Of a DNA stretch of 22,460 bases, positions 10,773 to 20,606 are shown one piece after another. The position numbers and the translations under genes are program-made. The DNA is from Pelargonium cotyledonis (taxonomy: Eukaryota; Streptophyta; Magnoliopsida; Geraniales; Geraniaceae): contig JAYMTA010001005.1 of the NCBI GenBank assembly GCA_036897625.1, positions 1-22,460 of the forward strand, in the 5' to 3' direction. How positions within the stretch are numbered: position 1 is the stretch's first letter; every line of letters starts with the position of its first letter. The notes beneath the pieces were generated by a model. It saw only the letters and a program-made list of their open reading frames with translations, was not told where the DNA came from and ran no database searches.

Positions 10773-12015
10773 ATGGCAGCTTCAGTGGACACAGCGTCTC
10801 CGAGCTCGGCTATGGCTTCTCCGACCTTCAGTCCCTCCTCCGAAAAACGCTTCTGGAGCAGTCTCCGTGGCCGAGTCGACTCGCTCATCGAGACACGAAA
10901 CGACCACTCTTCGCCCACACAAATCGTGAGTGTTTTCTGGTGCTCTGTTTTGATCTGTATATCGATTTCTCTGCAGATTTGGTTTTTTACTTGTGTTTGA
11001 TTGAAATTGGAGTGATGTGTTTTCTGGGTTTCGTTGCAGAGAGCTGGGAAATCAGATCGGGCCGACCAATTGAAGGAAGATTCGTTGTTGCTGCTCAGAG
11101 GGTTTGACTCCATTTCCAATACTCTGTCTCAGCTATCTAACAATCTGGACAATGCTCTTCAGGTAATCATCTAAACCATCTCATCAACTTCAATACAGCT
11201 TAATTTTGCTTAGATTTTGGATTAAAATTTCGATTATGAGACTCTACAGACGGTTCTTTCAAAAATTTGTATTTACATGCTTGGTCAAATTGAATGGAAA
11301 CTGGGTTGAAATGAATCTGTTTCAATAGAGCTTAATTCTTCTTAAATTTTACAATTTTGGATTTACTTGTTTGGTTAAATGGAATCAATTCTGGGTTGTG
11401 TTGAATCTGTGATCTTAATTAGAAGCTGAATATGTGCATGCTTTTCTGTTTTCAGGGAGCTAGAGATCTAGCTGGACCACCCACATTGACTGATATATTT
11501 AATACCAGTCTAAAGAGCACAGAGAACAAAGAAGTTGAGGGCGCAGCGGTTCAAGACAATGAGAAATTAAGCAGGACAGGATCGAAGAGAAAGTACGATC
11601 CGAATGAATGTTCAGGGGATGAAGATGATAATGCAGAGAAGAAAGTTGAGCAAAATCCAAAGAATGCCAAGTTGAATAAAGCCAAAAATGTTGGTTTCAC
11701 TATCTTTCTCTATTCAGTTTCTTAGATATAATACATGGTATTGGCTGCTAAAGCAATTACTTGGACATTTTGCAGCTTGCACTCTCCATGGCAACAAAAG
11801 CAGCTACATTTGCAAGAGAACTGAAATCTATAAAATCCGATTTATGTTTCATGCAAGAGAGGTGCACTATTCTTGAGGAGGAGAACCGGAGGCTTCGCAA
11901 TGGTTTTGCTAAAGGAATTAGGCCTGAGGAAGATGATCTGGTTGGTACTCTCTCTCACTTCCCATGTAGTTTTGTTTTGATCATAGCTTCAAATACAGAT
12001 TGGCTGAGCCTTGAG

Positions 12016-12049
<34 letters not shown>

Positions 12050-12339
12050 CTTTTTAGGGGAGGCTGCAATTGGAGGCTTTGCTAGCTGAGAAATCAAGAT
12101 TAGCCAATGAAAATGCAAATCTAACCAGAGAAAACCAGTGCCTCCACCAGTTAGTTGAGTACCACCAAATCACCTCCCAAGATCTCTCAGCTTCATATGA
12201 ACAAGTGATACAAGGAATGTGCTTGGACTTTTCATCCCCACAACCTGACATAGCAGAAGAGGCAGATGAGGGAGCTGATTCTGAAGGACCTGCAACACCT
12301 AGAAACATTTTTTCCTTCCCTTCTCTGGAAGATCAGTAG
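10773..12339 (+). CDS. Uncharacterised plant coiled-coil protein
   Basis: Five GT-AG exons encode 318 residues: 10773-10925, 11040-11162, 11456-11689, 11776-11940 and 12058-12339. Every junction is phase 0 and every exon a multiple of three. The N-terminus is Ser/Pro/Ala-rich (1-30), then [14 protein letters not shown]. Residues 93-170 are charged and acidic with KRK at 136-138, a possible nuclear signal. About 175-270 form a coiled coil rich in Leu, Glu and Asn ([37 protein letters not shown]), followed by [20 protein letters not shown] and an acidic tail. I recognise the central block as conserved in land plants, sometimes labelled tropomyosin-like, but know no function. AATAAA at 12434-12439, 95 bp past the stop, is a likely poly(A) signal. 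Dimerisation is inferred from the coil. Confidence 0.88.
12016..12041 (+). repeat. Poly(T) run of 26 in intron 4
   Basis: Twenty-six consecutive Ts end 16 bases before the 3' splice site at 12057. It acts as, or overlaps, the polypyrimidine tract of this intron and is a likely length-variable site, also prone to sequencing error. Confidence 0.9.
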
Positions 12340-12433
12340 AAATTCAAGTCCTAAATAGTCTTTGGAATTTCAGATCTAATGTAAGTGTAAATTTTGATAT
12401 TTTCGGCATAGTATCAAAGTAGTATTGCTTTAC

Positions 12434-12439
12434 AATAAA
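12434..12439 (+). terminator. Poly(A) signal of the coiled-coil gene
   Basis: AATAAA lies 95 bp after the stop at 12339 and 188 bp before the stop codon of the opposing gene, in a compact convergent 3' region of 287 bp. Confidence 0.45.
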
Positions 12440-12626
12440 TAGATGATTTCGCTGCAAATGATTTTCAATATAGTTTTTAGCTTCTAAAGCCAATCTCAAA
12501 AGTTTAACATTTTCAACATAGCATAAGGGTATTTCAGAGTATTTCTTCCGTTTTTGAAAAAACTGGAAAACAAAATGAAAATTGTGGGGTACCGATTTTC
12601 TACAACTAAACGCCCCCTAACTATCT

Positions 12627-14894
12627 CTAGTAGTTCCCATCAACTCTCCGCTTCTTAACTGCGTTGACTGTCTCTTCTGGCTCATTACTAGTAGTAGGAT
12701 GGCCATTGCAAACTGCTTGAGTGTTGTTCATCCCGGCATCTGCAGATTTGGACAGAATTCCATGACCCAACATCTCGTACTGCATAAGGATAAAAATCAA
12801 TTTCTAAAACCCACTTTATGGATGAACTAATTGCACTAGAACCTTCATAAAGTGTAAGCTTGGGATAAATGGAATATGAGAGTGTGTTAGTTAGTTTTCT
12901 ATAAAACAAATCAATGACAAGGAGCATATACCACTTCAATTTTGCCACGGGCGTGTTCTAATTTCAAAGCTAGCTGACGATTTTCTTCTGCCAGGACTTC
13001 AATCTGCAAACAAAAGAGGAATATGAGTTAGATCACTAGCACAATACTTGAGGACGATGAGAACACATAATAGATAAACAAGACCTTCTTTTGGGAATCA
13101 ATGTACAAGCTTTTGTATCTAGTATCTGCTTCCGGCGCCTGGCATGTATGAATGAATATTATCAACAAACACATACATAATGATATTATATATACACAAC
13201 ACTTCAAGAGTTGAACTGTTAAAGGACCTTAGACTCTCTCCTCAGTAGGATTTGTCTCGGGTTGCTTCAATTGGAATGGCATAGTTCAAAACATGTTAGA
13301 GAATGATTGGGGTTTAAGAACCAAACAACTAGACTCTTCCCAAAACATGGTAGAAAATGAAATAAAGATCACAACTGGTCATGGATGATTCTCTAGATAA
13401 TTAAAAAAAAATTAAATAAACAAAAACCATGTTAGCCCTTGGCTTTAAATAAAATTGTCAAAAGATACATCTTAATTCTTAAAGGACTACTTTTAAAATT
13501 CAGCAAATATGGTTTATAACACCTAGTGTAGGTCTTTTTGCTGCTTATGTTTCAAATGTTGATTTAGTGTATGTAATAAACAAAAAAATGAATCCACACA
13601 TGAGCTGGAGTATCTTCAATAAAAAATAAGGAGACAAAAAGCCATTTAATGTGGTTTGGATATGTGCATAGTAAGGACATTAGCAATGCCTAAATAGAAC
13701 TGGGAGAACCCAAGTTTACGTGTAAATAAGCAGAGAGTAAAATCCAACTTCTATAGTCCATAGCACCTAATGTACTTTTTGCTGCTATGTTGCAAATGTT
13801 GATTCAGTGTTACTAACAAAAACAACCCAAACCACTAATAAATCGTACTGAGATACAAAAACATAAGCCGACCAACAAACAATTTACAACATCCAAGCAT
13901 GTAAGTATGTAAAAAACCATAAAAGGAAGAGTTGGAGTATATTCAATGGAAAATACGATGAGAGAATCGTAGGAAGATTTTGGATTCAATTATTAGGAAA
14001 GGGAGTGCGAATCAATAGCGGAAATGAGATTCTCATTCGAAAATCACTTTCATGACCAAACAATCATAATACAAACATGAACAATGAGAATCTCATTCCC
14101 ATTTTGATTATTTATCCCCCATTCATGAGCAGCAAATCAAATCTAAATGTTATCTTAAAGTGATTTGAACTGAGTAAATACATTGCAACATTTGCACGGC
14201 CCAACAAGAACACGACATAAGGGTAACTAAATAGGTCGTGTAGCCCCGACACAAACACGATCCGACAAATTATGCACGATAGAACTAACACATTTGACAC
14301 GACGGGACCCAACACTAACACGTTACTATGATTCATTTACACTTATACCGTTAAATGTTAGTGTTGGGCCTGCCGTGCGTGTCACAACACAACTAATTAA
14401 TTGTGGGTGCATGTTTTGGATGGCCAACACGACTATAAAACGTGTTGTGTTGTAAGATTAGCTGAAGCAAACAAACATAATACTAGTATAGGATCCCAAC
14501 AAGGATCGTTAAAGAATCAACCATCCAACAAATCACAACACTGTTCCATTTTATTCATTCATGACACTACACTTTCATGATATTTTCTTCAAGATAGCAA
14601 ACCATACCCTACAACTACAAGTAGCAAAATGTGACTCTGGTGTGCTTCGAAAAGGTACAAACTTTTTAACCCAAAACCCACATAGCTCTCTAGACCAAAA
14701 CCCTAAATCCCACCATGACCCAACTAGCACAAGCTATTTCTATGACCAAAAAATACAAGAAAACAGAAAAAGGAGCAAACTTTGTGAGGAAAAAACAAAA
14801 ATATTGTCACAAAGTAGATGGCAAAAACAAATACTTTATGTAATCTCACCGAGTTGAGATTTTCTGCAAGCTTTGAAGCATTTCTCCGACCCAT
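12627..14894 (-). CDS. Small coiled-coil protein, 107 aa, four exons
   Basis: This minus-strand gene has exons too short to show as long open frames: 14894-14850, 13138-13085, 13003-12932 and 12779-12627, of 45, 54, 72 and 153 nt. All junctions are GT-AG and phase 0, and together they give 107 residues plus TAG. The protein starts MGRRNASKLAENLNS. Next comes a charged segment ending YIDSQKK, then a short coil (IEVLAEENRQLALKLEHARG) of about 30 residues. A Ser/Asn/Thr-rich tail ends with KKRR, a possible nuclear signal, near the C-terminus. A TATA box at 14954-14961 supports the start. Intron 1 is 1711 bp and full of repeats. I do not recognise a named family; the coil suggests a partner-binding protein. 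The support is four consistent splice pairs, an open frame and the promoter; transcript data would settle the model. Confidence 0.7.
13516..13946. repeat. Diverged direct duplication inside intron 1
   Basis: The stretch 13516-13613 (AACACCTAGTG, CTTTTTGCTGC, CAAATGTTGATT, GAGCTGGAGTAT) recurs at about 13759-13946 with the same landmarks in the same order, base changes and about 80 bp of extra sequence in the second copy. It is an old tandem duplication, or two adjacent insertions of one repeat. Confidence 0.65.
14009..14111. repeat. MITE-like foldback
   Basis: AATGAGATTCTCATT at 14023-14037 and AATGAGAATCTCATT at 14083-14097 are exact reverse complements, each also nearly self-palindromic. 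Weaker pairing extends outward to about 14009 and 14111 around a 45-bp centre. The layout resembles the remnant of a small non-autonomous DNA transposon; no target-site duplication was identified. Confidence 0.5.
14194..14455 (+). repeat. Dispersed repeat, copy 1 (CACGACA-rich)
   Basis: Its many CGACAC/CGTGTTG words are unlike the flanking DNA. It aligns in order with 18237-18493 (shared landmarks: ACTAAATA, GACACAAACAC, GTGTTGGGC, AATTAATTGTG, TGTTTTG, GGCC). It contains a perfect internal inverted repeat, CCCAACACTAAC at 14308-14319 and GTTAGTGTTGGG at 14357-14368. It is a decayed plant repeat family lying in the first intron of the small coiled-coil gene. Confidence 0.7.
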
Positions 14895-14953
14895 TTTCTT
14901 CCTCTCCGTTGATCAGTTTCTATCGGGTTGAATTGAACCACTGAATCGTCACT

Positions 14954-14961
14954 CTTTTATA
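14954..14961 (-). promoter_or_regulatory. TATA box of the small coiled-coil gene
   Basis: On the minus strand this reads TATAAAAG, 60 bp before the ATG at 14894, giving a leader of about 30 nt. It is the main support for placing the first exon here, 1.7 kb from the rest of the gene. Confidence 0.55.
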
Positions 14962-15760
14962 AGGAATCTGAGGAGGCTGGGACCCGGGTTTTTTTTGGCT
15001 TCTTAGTCCAACTGAATGAATAAATTAGAAAAATGGCCAAAAAATCTAAAGATTTAGTCATCAAGCCCCTAAAAATATTTGTGAATTTTAATGCGGCGCC
15101 AAGTCCCTATTAAAATATTCGCAAATATTATTCTCTTGCCGAAATTCCAACTCCGGCCACCGGCATTTTGTTTTTGTCCAAAACAAAATCATGTTCATTT
15201 ACATATAGTTCAAAAAAATTATAATTTATACCCTTTGTTGCAACCAATAATTGTAACAATTTTCAGCTCCTTCAATGCGTTGACTTTATTGGTCAACTTT
15301 TTTTATAAGGCAAATATGAGTGTATTTTGGAGCTCAAAATTTAATGTGTGAGTTTCAACACATTATCATGTGTGTATTTTGGAGCACATAATTACGAACT
15401 ATGTGAATCTTAAAACGTTAATTTCCACGTCTGTGTTCCTGTCTTGTGTCATGTTGTGACGCAAATTCTTAGATTTACGAGAGACTAAGAGATAAGGACT
15501 GTTCATGTCTTGGGTAATGTTATGACACAAATTCTTAGCATTAAGAGAGACTGAGATAAGTACGCAAAAAGCTTAGGGTTATTAGAAACTAGCAACTGTG
15601 AATTGCTCATGTAAAGAACACACATGAGTTGAGTCTCATTCCCAAGGATCAATCAAGAATTGACTAAAACATAAGTATGTTTACTACGTAAGTCAAACCT
15701 TAAATTCCCCCAACTAAACTCCTAACAAAAACTGTCACATAAAAGATCCAAACATGAGTC
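14962..15760. other. Intergenic region with small duplications
   Basis: This lies between the promoter of the small coiled-coil gene and the 3' end of the GDSL gene. No gene is seen. GTGTATTTTGGAGC is repeated at 15320-15333 and 15372-15385, with AATGTGT/ACACATT facing each other between them. A 66-bp-period duplication follows and is listed separately. Confidence 0.6.
15441..15560. repeat. Diverged 66-bp tandem duplication
   Basis: 15441-15496 and 15507-15560 share the series GTCTTG, ATGTT, TGAC, CAAATTCTTAG, GAGAGACT and GAGATAAG with scattered changes. It lies just beyond the GDSL 3' UTR and looks like an old local duplication. Confidence 0.7.
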
Positions 15761-17247
15761 CTAATTAGGGATGCATTGAAGTTGAGGTAACATGTCAGCA
15801 ATGAGCCACCTTGCCATAATGTAATAAGCCCTTTCGGTCAAATGAACTCCGTCCCAACTGATGCGCTTCCCAGGATTCCGACAGACCGAAACATCCTGAG
15901 ATCCGCACATTCTTGTCAAGCTGAAGTTGTAGTCTCCGCCCGTTCCACAACAAGCTTTTTGCAACCAATCTGTCTCAAATCTTTTCCACGGAAGAGCAGC
16001 GAAACGGTAGAGGAATTGGAACGCATTGTAGTAGTCTCCATATACTATGGTCGCATCGGGATGTTCTTGTCTCAGGTCCTTGATAGCTTCTTGGAGGCGA
16101 TCGTTATGGTACTTCGCGAACTCGTTTAGTCCCTTGAGACAGTGGAACTCGTCGTAGGCTGTTGAGTCGTTGGTGTGGAACGATGTGAGATAGATTGGGA
16201 AGCAACCGATTGGGAAGTTTCCGGGAACTATCATGCGTTTGGCGCCGTGGTGAACCACTTTCTGTAAGAAAATATATTATACGAATAAGTTGAATGTAAA
16301 TCGTGCTGTGACGTGCAGAACAAATGCGAGTTATGTTAGATGTGACGTGTGTACTTACTTTGACTGCATGTTTGATGCTTTTGATGACATCAGGCACAAG
16401 TTTCATTGTGTCCTCAATGGTTTTGCCTCCAAACAAAGCGTAATTGTAGTCATTCCCTCCAATCTCTCCAACCATGAACAAAGCTGATTTATGCTTCTCA
16501 ACACAATCTACAAAACACAATCATCAACATAATGATACGTTTAGTAATCGTGCTGAAAGACGAAGACAAAACATGATCATGACTACACTGCATTTAAAAC
16601 ACGGACAGTATGGACACAATTGACATGAACTAAGATACGAGATAAAAAAGTATGTACATACCATGGTGATCAAGACATGTTGTGTTGAAGTGTTTGGTCA
16701 TCCAATGAAGCTGCTTGCCGAGAGAAGAGTTGGTGACAGGGTTCACAACATTGCTCTCTGCAAGAACCTCAGAAGTCAAAGCAGTTGACCCAGCCACAGC
16801 AAAATTCACACCATGACCAAACCTCCCATCTCTCTTCAAATAAGGCTCCAACAAAGGAACACCAGCTGCTTTAGCTGCAACAAAAAACAGAGAATTCAAA
16901 TACATATTCAGTAAGAAAATTGTATATTCAAAATAACCATAGATTCTTGAAACCTGAATATTACCAAGAAAGTCAATCATGAGGAGGCCATTGGAGCATC
17001 TTCCGGTGACATTCTTGAACAGAGACTGTCTGGTTTCACCGTAGGGAAGATGAGCAAACGGAAAGCCGGCGCCGGAAGGGCTCTCCCGGATCAAGTTTCC
17101 GGTGTCGGACATGGAGTCTCCGAGCTGATAAATTGCTGTAAATTTGCAGACTTTGAGAGGGTGTTGATAATGATAGGCATTGGAGAAGACAGAGAAAAGG
17201 ACAAGAACAAGAAGCACAGAGAGGGTCATGTAATTAGTAGCAGCCAT
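15761..17247 (-). CDS. Secreted GDSL esterase/lipase
   Basis: Four GT-AG exons (17247-16965, 16874-16662, 16507-16359, 16261-15761) give 381 residues, typical of plant GDSL (SGNH) hydrolases, which cleave ester bonds of lipids, sugars or alkaloids. A signal peptide of about 24 residues ends SNA. Block I is YQLGDSMSDTGN with nucleophile S45. Block II Gly is G123 in NFAVAGSTAL. Block III Asn is N184 in GEIGGNDYN. Block V is WDGVHLTE with D352 and H355. All four SGNH residues are therefore present. Several N-glycosylation sequons (NVT, NSS, NTT, NDS, NFS) fit the secretory route. The sequence resembles the acetylajmalan-esterase-like clade (At5g03980, At1g28580 types); the substrate is unknown. 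The TATA box at 17283-17292 lies only 6 bp before ATG 17277, so the in-frame ATG at 17247 is preferred. Confidence 0.93.
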
Positions 17248-17282
17248 TGAAATCAATCTGATCTCGGTTCTCTGCATGGGAC

Positions 17283-17292
17283 TATTTATATA
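17283..17292 (-). promoter_or_regulatory. TATA box of the GDSL gene
   Basis: On the minus strand this reads TATATAAATA, 36 bp before ATG 17247. It predicts transcription start near 17255 and a very short leader. This decides between the two in-frame start codons. Confidence 0.6.
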
Positions 17293-17514
17293 GGATACAA
17301 TAAAATTCCAGAGTCTTCATGAGTTCTTGTCTCTTCATTAGGAAAATAAAAAAAAAGGTCTCCTAGTACAATTAGGACAAGGAGAACTAGTTTGATTTAA
17401 TTATGGATTTTTAAACCGACAAGAACTCGTAATTCTTGGTTTTGTGAAAGTACGAGGTCAGTTTTGTCAACAAAACTTATGGTTATTTTATTTGGAGTAT
17501 GATACTTGTGTTTG

Positions 17515-17630
17515 GGCTGCAAATGGGCCAACGGGTTGGGCTTGAGTCTTAACCACTTTTTCGGTATGGGCCCGATGTTATTGATCGAATCAGGTCACGT
17601 TGACCCGTTTGCCAGCTCGACACGTGACAC
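17515..17630. repeat. Possible repeat remnant with a G-box
   Basis: Words such as GGGCCAACGGGTTGGGCTTG and GACCCGTTTGCC are GC-rich against their surroundings and resemble pieces of common dispersed plant repeats. CACGTG at 17621-17626, extended to ACACGTGAC, is a perfect G-box 374 bp upstream of the GDSL start. It could be regulatory or simply part of the repeat. Confidence 0.35.
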
Positions 17631-18236
17631 ATGGTTTTGTGTAGTTGATCGTCAGAAAATTGTTTGTTAATGTTTCTGATTAAACAAATTTATTTTACCG
17701 TCACGAAATATTTTCTTCAGTCCTCGTTATGATATGAGTTTTGTGAACTGAACCGCTCTTTTTTATTTTATTTTTTATTCCATATTCTGCAGGGTTTGAT
17801 TGTTCTCTTTTAACATTCTTGATATCATTCTATGATACTTTCATGACAGTAATGAGATTGAGAACATAATTTAGATAATGATTATACCCTTTGTCCTGTT
17901 TATTTTATTTAAGGATCTTATTTTTTTTTGTCTTAACATTTCACATCACATTGTGTTGGTTGCCATAAATGGAAACCCATGAATAATCATCAAAATTCTC
18001 TAATCACAATGACCATAGTGAGTTCTAAGTTGAGATTCCAAGTTTTCACTTTTCATTTCTATAATTATTTTCACAAACCGTCCATAAAGTTTGTCGTGCG
18101 CTTACGAGTATTATATAGTTATTATATTAGTCTACGTTACTTAAACTAATGATATTCATCGACGCGTTCAAGTGAAATGAGGGTTTATATTTGTATTGTG
18201 CTGAAAATTATTTGTGTGCAGCACAATTCAATATGA

Positions 18237-18493
18237 TCACGACACATTTAGTAGCATGACCCACGGACACGACACGTTTAGCACCGTACTAAATAAGTCA
18301 TGTTGACACAAACACAATCAACCTTGTTTGACACATTATTAGGATACATTTGCAGTTATAAGTGTGTGTTGGGCGTGTTGTGTGTTTCACACCATGAATA
18401 ATTAATTGTGTGTGCTTGTTTTGAAGGCCGAACACAAACCCAAAACACGATAATTTTATGTTGTGTGTCATGTTACGACACAATTTACCACCT
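18237..18493 (+). repeat. Dispersed repeat, copy 2 (CACGACA-rich)
   Basis: This is the second member of the family seen at 14194-14455, in the same orientation about 4.0 kb away. The right half aligns best (GTGTTGGGC, AATAATTAATTGTG, TGTTTTGAAGGCC). The internal inverted repeat of copy 1 is only partly kept. No coding capacity is seen. Confidence 0.65.
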
Positions 18494-19986
18494 CTAATAC
18501 TAGTGGTGAGAATTTGGGCCCAAAGTTGAGGGCATGCATATTCTAATATATTCGGCTGACTTTAAGGTCTGGTCGAATATATTACACGTAAAATTTGAAA
18601 CTCGGTACAAAGCTCGCAACTTATAATTCAAATTGTCAACTCTGTTGTTCTCAAGAGGAGTTGATTTGTTGACTAGTATGTGTAGCCAATGAATTTGATT
18701 CCTTGAAAAGCATCAATAAATTGATAAAACTATAAGTCTCAAGTGTCTAGGGTTATCATTTAGGGCAAAAGGAGACATGTAGTGATACAAGTAGAGCCTC
18801 TTTTTCTTGTTGAATACGGGTCTTCATTTTTTCTTGGTTGGTCCAATCCGAAAACAAATTAAAAGCAAAGTGAAAAAAAAAAAAAAATGGGAAAGCAAAA
18901 TTGATGGTTAGGGTTTTGTTTTGTGTGTGAAAGAGAGGTTGTGTTTGTGTGCCAAGAAGCACATATTCTTCTCAACATCACTAGCAAACCATAGTACAAC
19001 TTTATTGTTGGATTCATAGCATATTATTACAAATAACTTAATGTTTAAGGACCACTAAGTTCATTTTCTTCCCTAGAAAATGCATTTGGTACACTTTCGA
19101 TAGCGACGTTAGTACTAAGTATCTCTAGCTTCATTTCTCGAATTTATTCTAACGAAACTTGAGTCAGAAGTTTGTCATTTTAATAATCATTTCTTACAAC
19201 AAAAATATTCGTTCCAAAGCGTTGACAATTGTCTAATCTCGTGGTCTTAGGAGAACTCATTTCTTTTATAGAGAAGCATATTAAGAGTAATATTTTAACC
19301 AATTTGTTGATGTCACACATAATGAGAGTGTTCTCATTTTTTTCAAACTGATATTTTCAATCAGATGGTTAATGTAACTAATCAAATTGACAATTGATAT
19401 GACAAAAAACAAATAATTATCGAACTGTAGCTAGTTCTGATAAGATTTTATTAGAATGTTGCCGATAATTGAACGAAAAGTTCGACTGAAACGTATTTCA
19501 AATCTTAATCAAACCGATCTATGTTGAAACTCAATACAAGATCATATGTCTTGTTGCATAAAAGGTCCAAAAAAACAAAAACAAGAATAGGGTTTCTATT
19601 CCCCAAAAATGTTAAACTTTTTCTTCAGAGAAAGTGGAATTAGTGTGAACCATTCATTTATATTTCACAAAATTTACCTTGAAATTTGAAGAATGTGCAT
19701 TGATTTTACACAAAATGACACAATGTCACTGCACTTACTCTATTTCCCCAATATGATGCCAATTTTCATGTCTTATTGTTTCTTCTTTGCAAGTGGGCTG
19801 CTACTTTATCTTCTTCTTTGAATTCAGTATCCTACCAAATCTTACTCTGCAGTTACTTTATTTACTTATTTGTATAATTATGAAGAAAATAATATATATT
19901 TATATATTATTTTGCATCGAAAGCCGAGTACTTAAATGTTATAAACCATTTGCCCCGATGATGATTATTCACATTTTATAAAATAT

Positions 19987-20111
19987 TTAGACAAACAATG
20001 AAAATATATCAATAAACAGTTAAATTCAACTTTAACCTAGTTTAACAATACCAACATTTGTTTGAGCTTCTAGTTGAACTTTAACTGTTTATCTGTGTAG
20101 TGCTTGTCTAA
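19987..20111. repeat. 125-bp foldback element
   Basis: TTAGACAA at 19987-19994 pairs with TTGTCTAA at 20104-20111. Inside, 20012-20031 pairs with 20072-20092 over about 20 bp with one extra base (core ATAAACAGTTAAA), around a 40-nt loop. Size and shape fit a MITE or a hairpin transcript locus. No match to a known plant microRNA was recognised. Confidence 0.55.
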
Positions 20112-20556
20112 CGGTTTTAACAAGAACCCGACTTGAGTAAAAATACGTTGAATCTAAACTAACTTTTGTCACGTTGCATCGTTTACGAGCTCTACCACAA
20201 AACGACCACGAGCCTCCAATTCCATACAAACCTACAAACTTGGACTGTTGGTGTATTTTGAGGAACCACATTGCAAAAACCATGCTGTGTCCTCTATCTG
20301 TTTCTTTTCTTGCCAAACATCCTCAAAACCTAACTGTTCCTTAACTTGTTTGATTTTTTGTTCGTGTTGGTCGAACAAAAGTGACCTGGAGCAACCATTA
20401 TGTTCTGGTTTTTTCTCATTAAAAGACAAGTTTTGGTCACAATGCATGTTATTGAGATTAAATGGGAAAAAAGAAGAATAAAAACATGATCTGATCTAAT
20501 CCAAATTAGAGCAAAGATTTGATTGCTTTGGTGGTTTCTGAAAAAAAGGTTTTGAA

Positions 20557-20606
20557 ATAAAATGGTGATGGGGACAAAACCATAAAATGGTGATGGGGAC
20601 AAAACC
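20557..20606 (+). repeat. Perfect 25-bp tandem duplication
   Basis: 20557-20581 and 20582-20606 are identical 25-mers containing ATGGTGATGGGGAC. The absence of any difference suggests a recent event. It lies in gene-free DNA. Confidence 0.9.

Noticed and set aside
12016-12041. Poly(T) as the poly(A) tail of a retrotransposed copy on the other strand.
   Set aside because: It sits in a normal intron directly before the acceptor, with no target duplication or adjoining processed sequence seen.
13500-13965. CRISPR-like or other regularly spaced array.
   Set aside because: Only two diverged copies with unequal spacing in a plant intron; an ordinary duplication.
14561-14857. Plus-strand 98-codon open frame opposite the first exon of the small coiled-coil gene.
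   Set aside because: Low-complexity composition and no family features; the minus-strand gene explains the region better.
17248-17277. ATG 17277 as GDSL start.
   Set aside because: Only 6 bp from the TATA box, so upstream of the likely transcript start; the ATG at 17247 leads straight into a clean signal peptide.
20089-20481. Overlapping open frames on both strands in the gene-free region.
   Set aside because: Neither shows a domain, signal or conserved motif; they overlap each other in AT-rich spacer and are consistent with chance.
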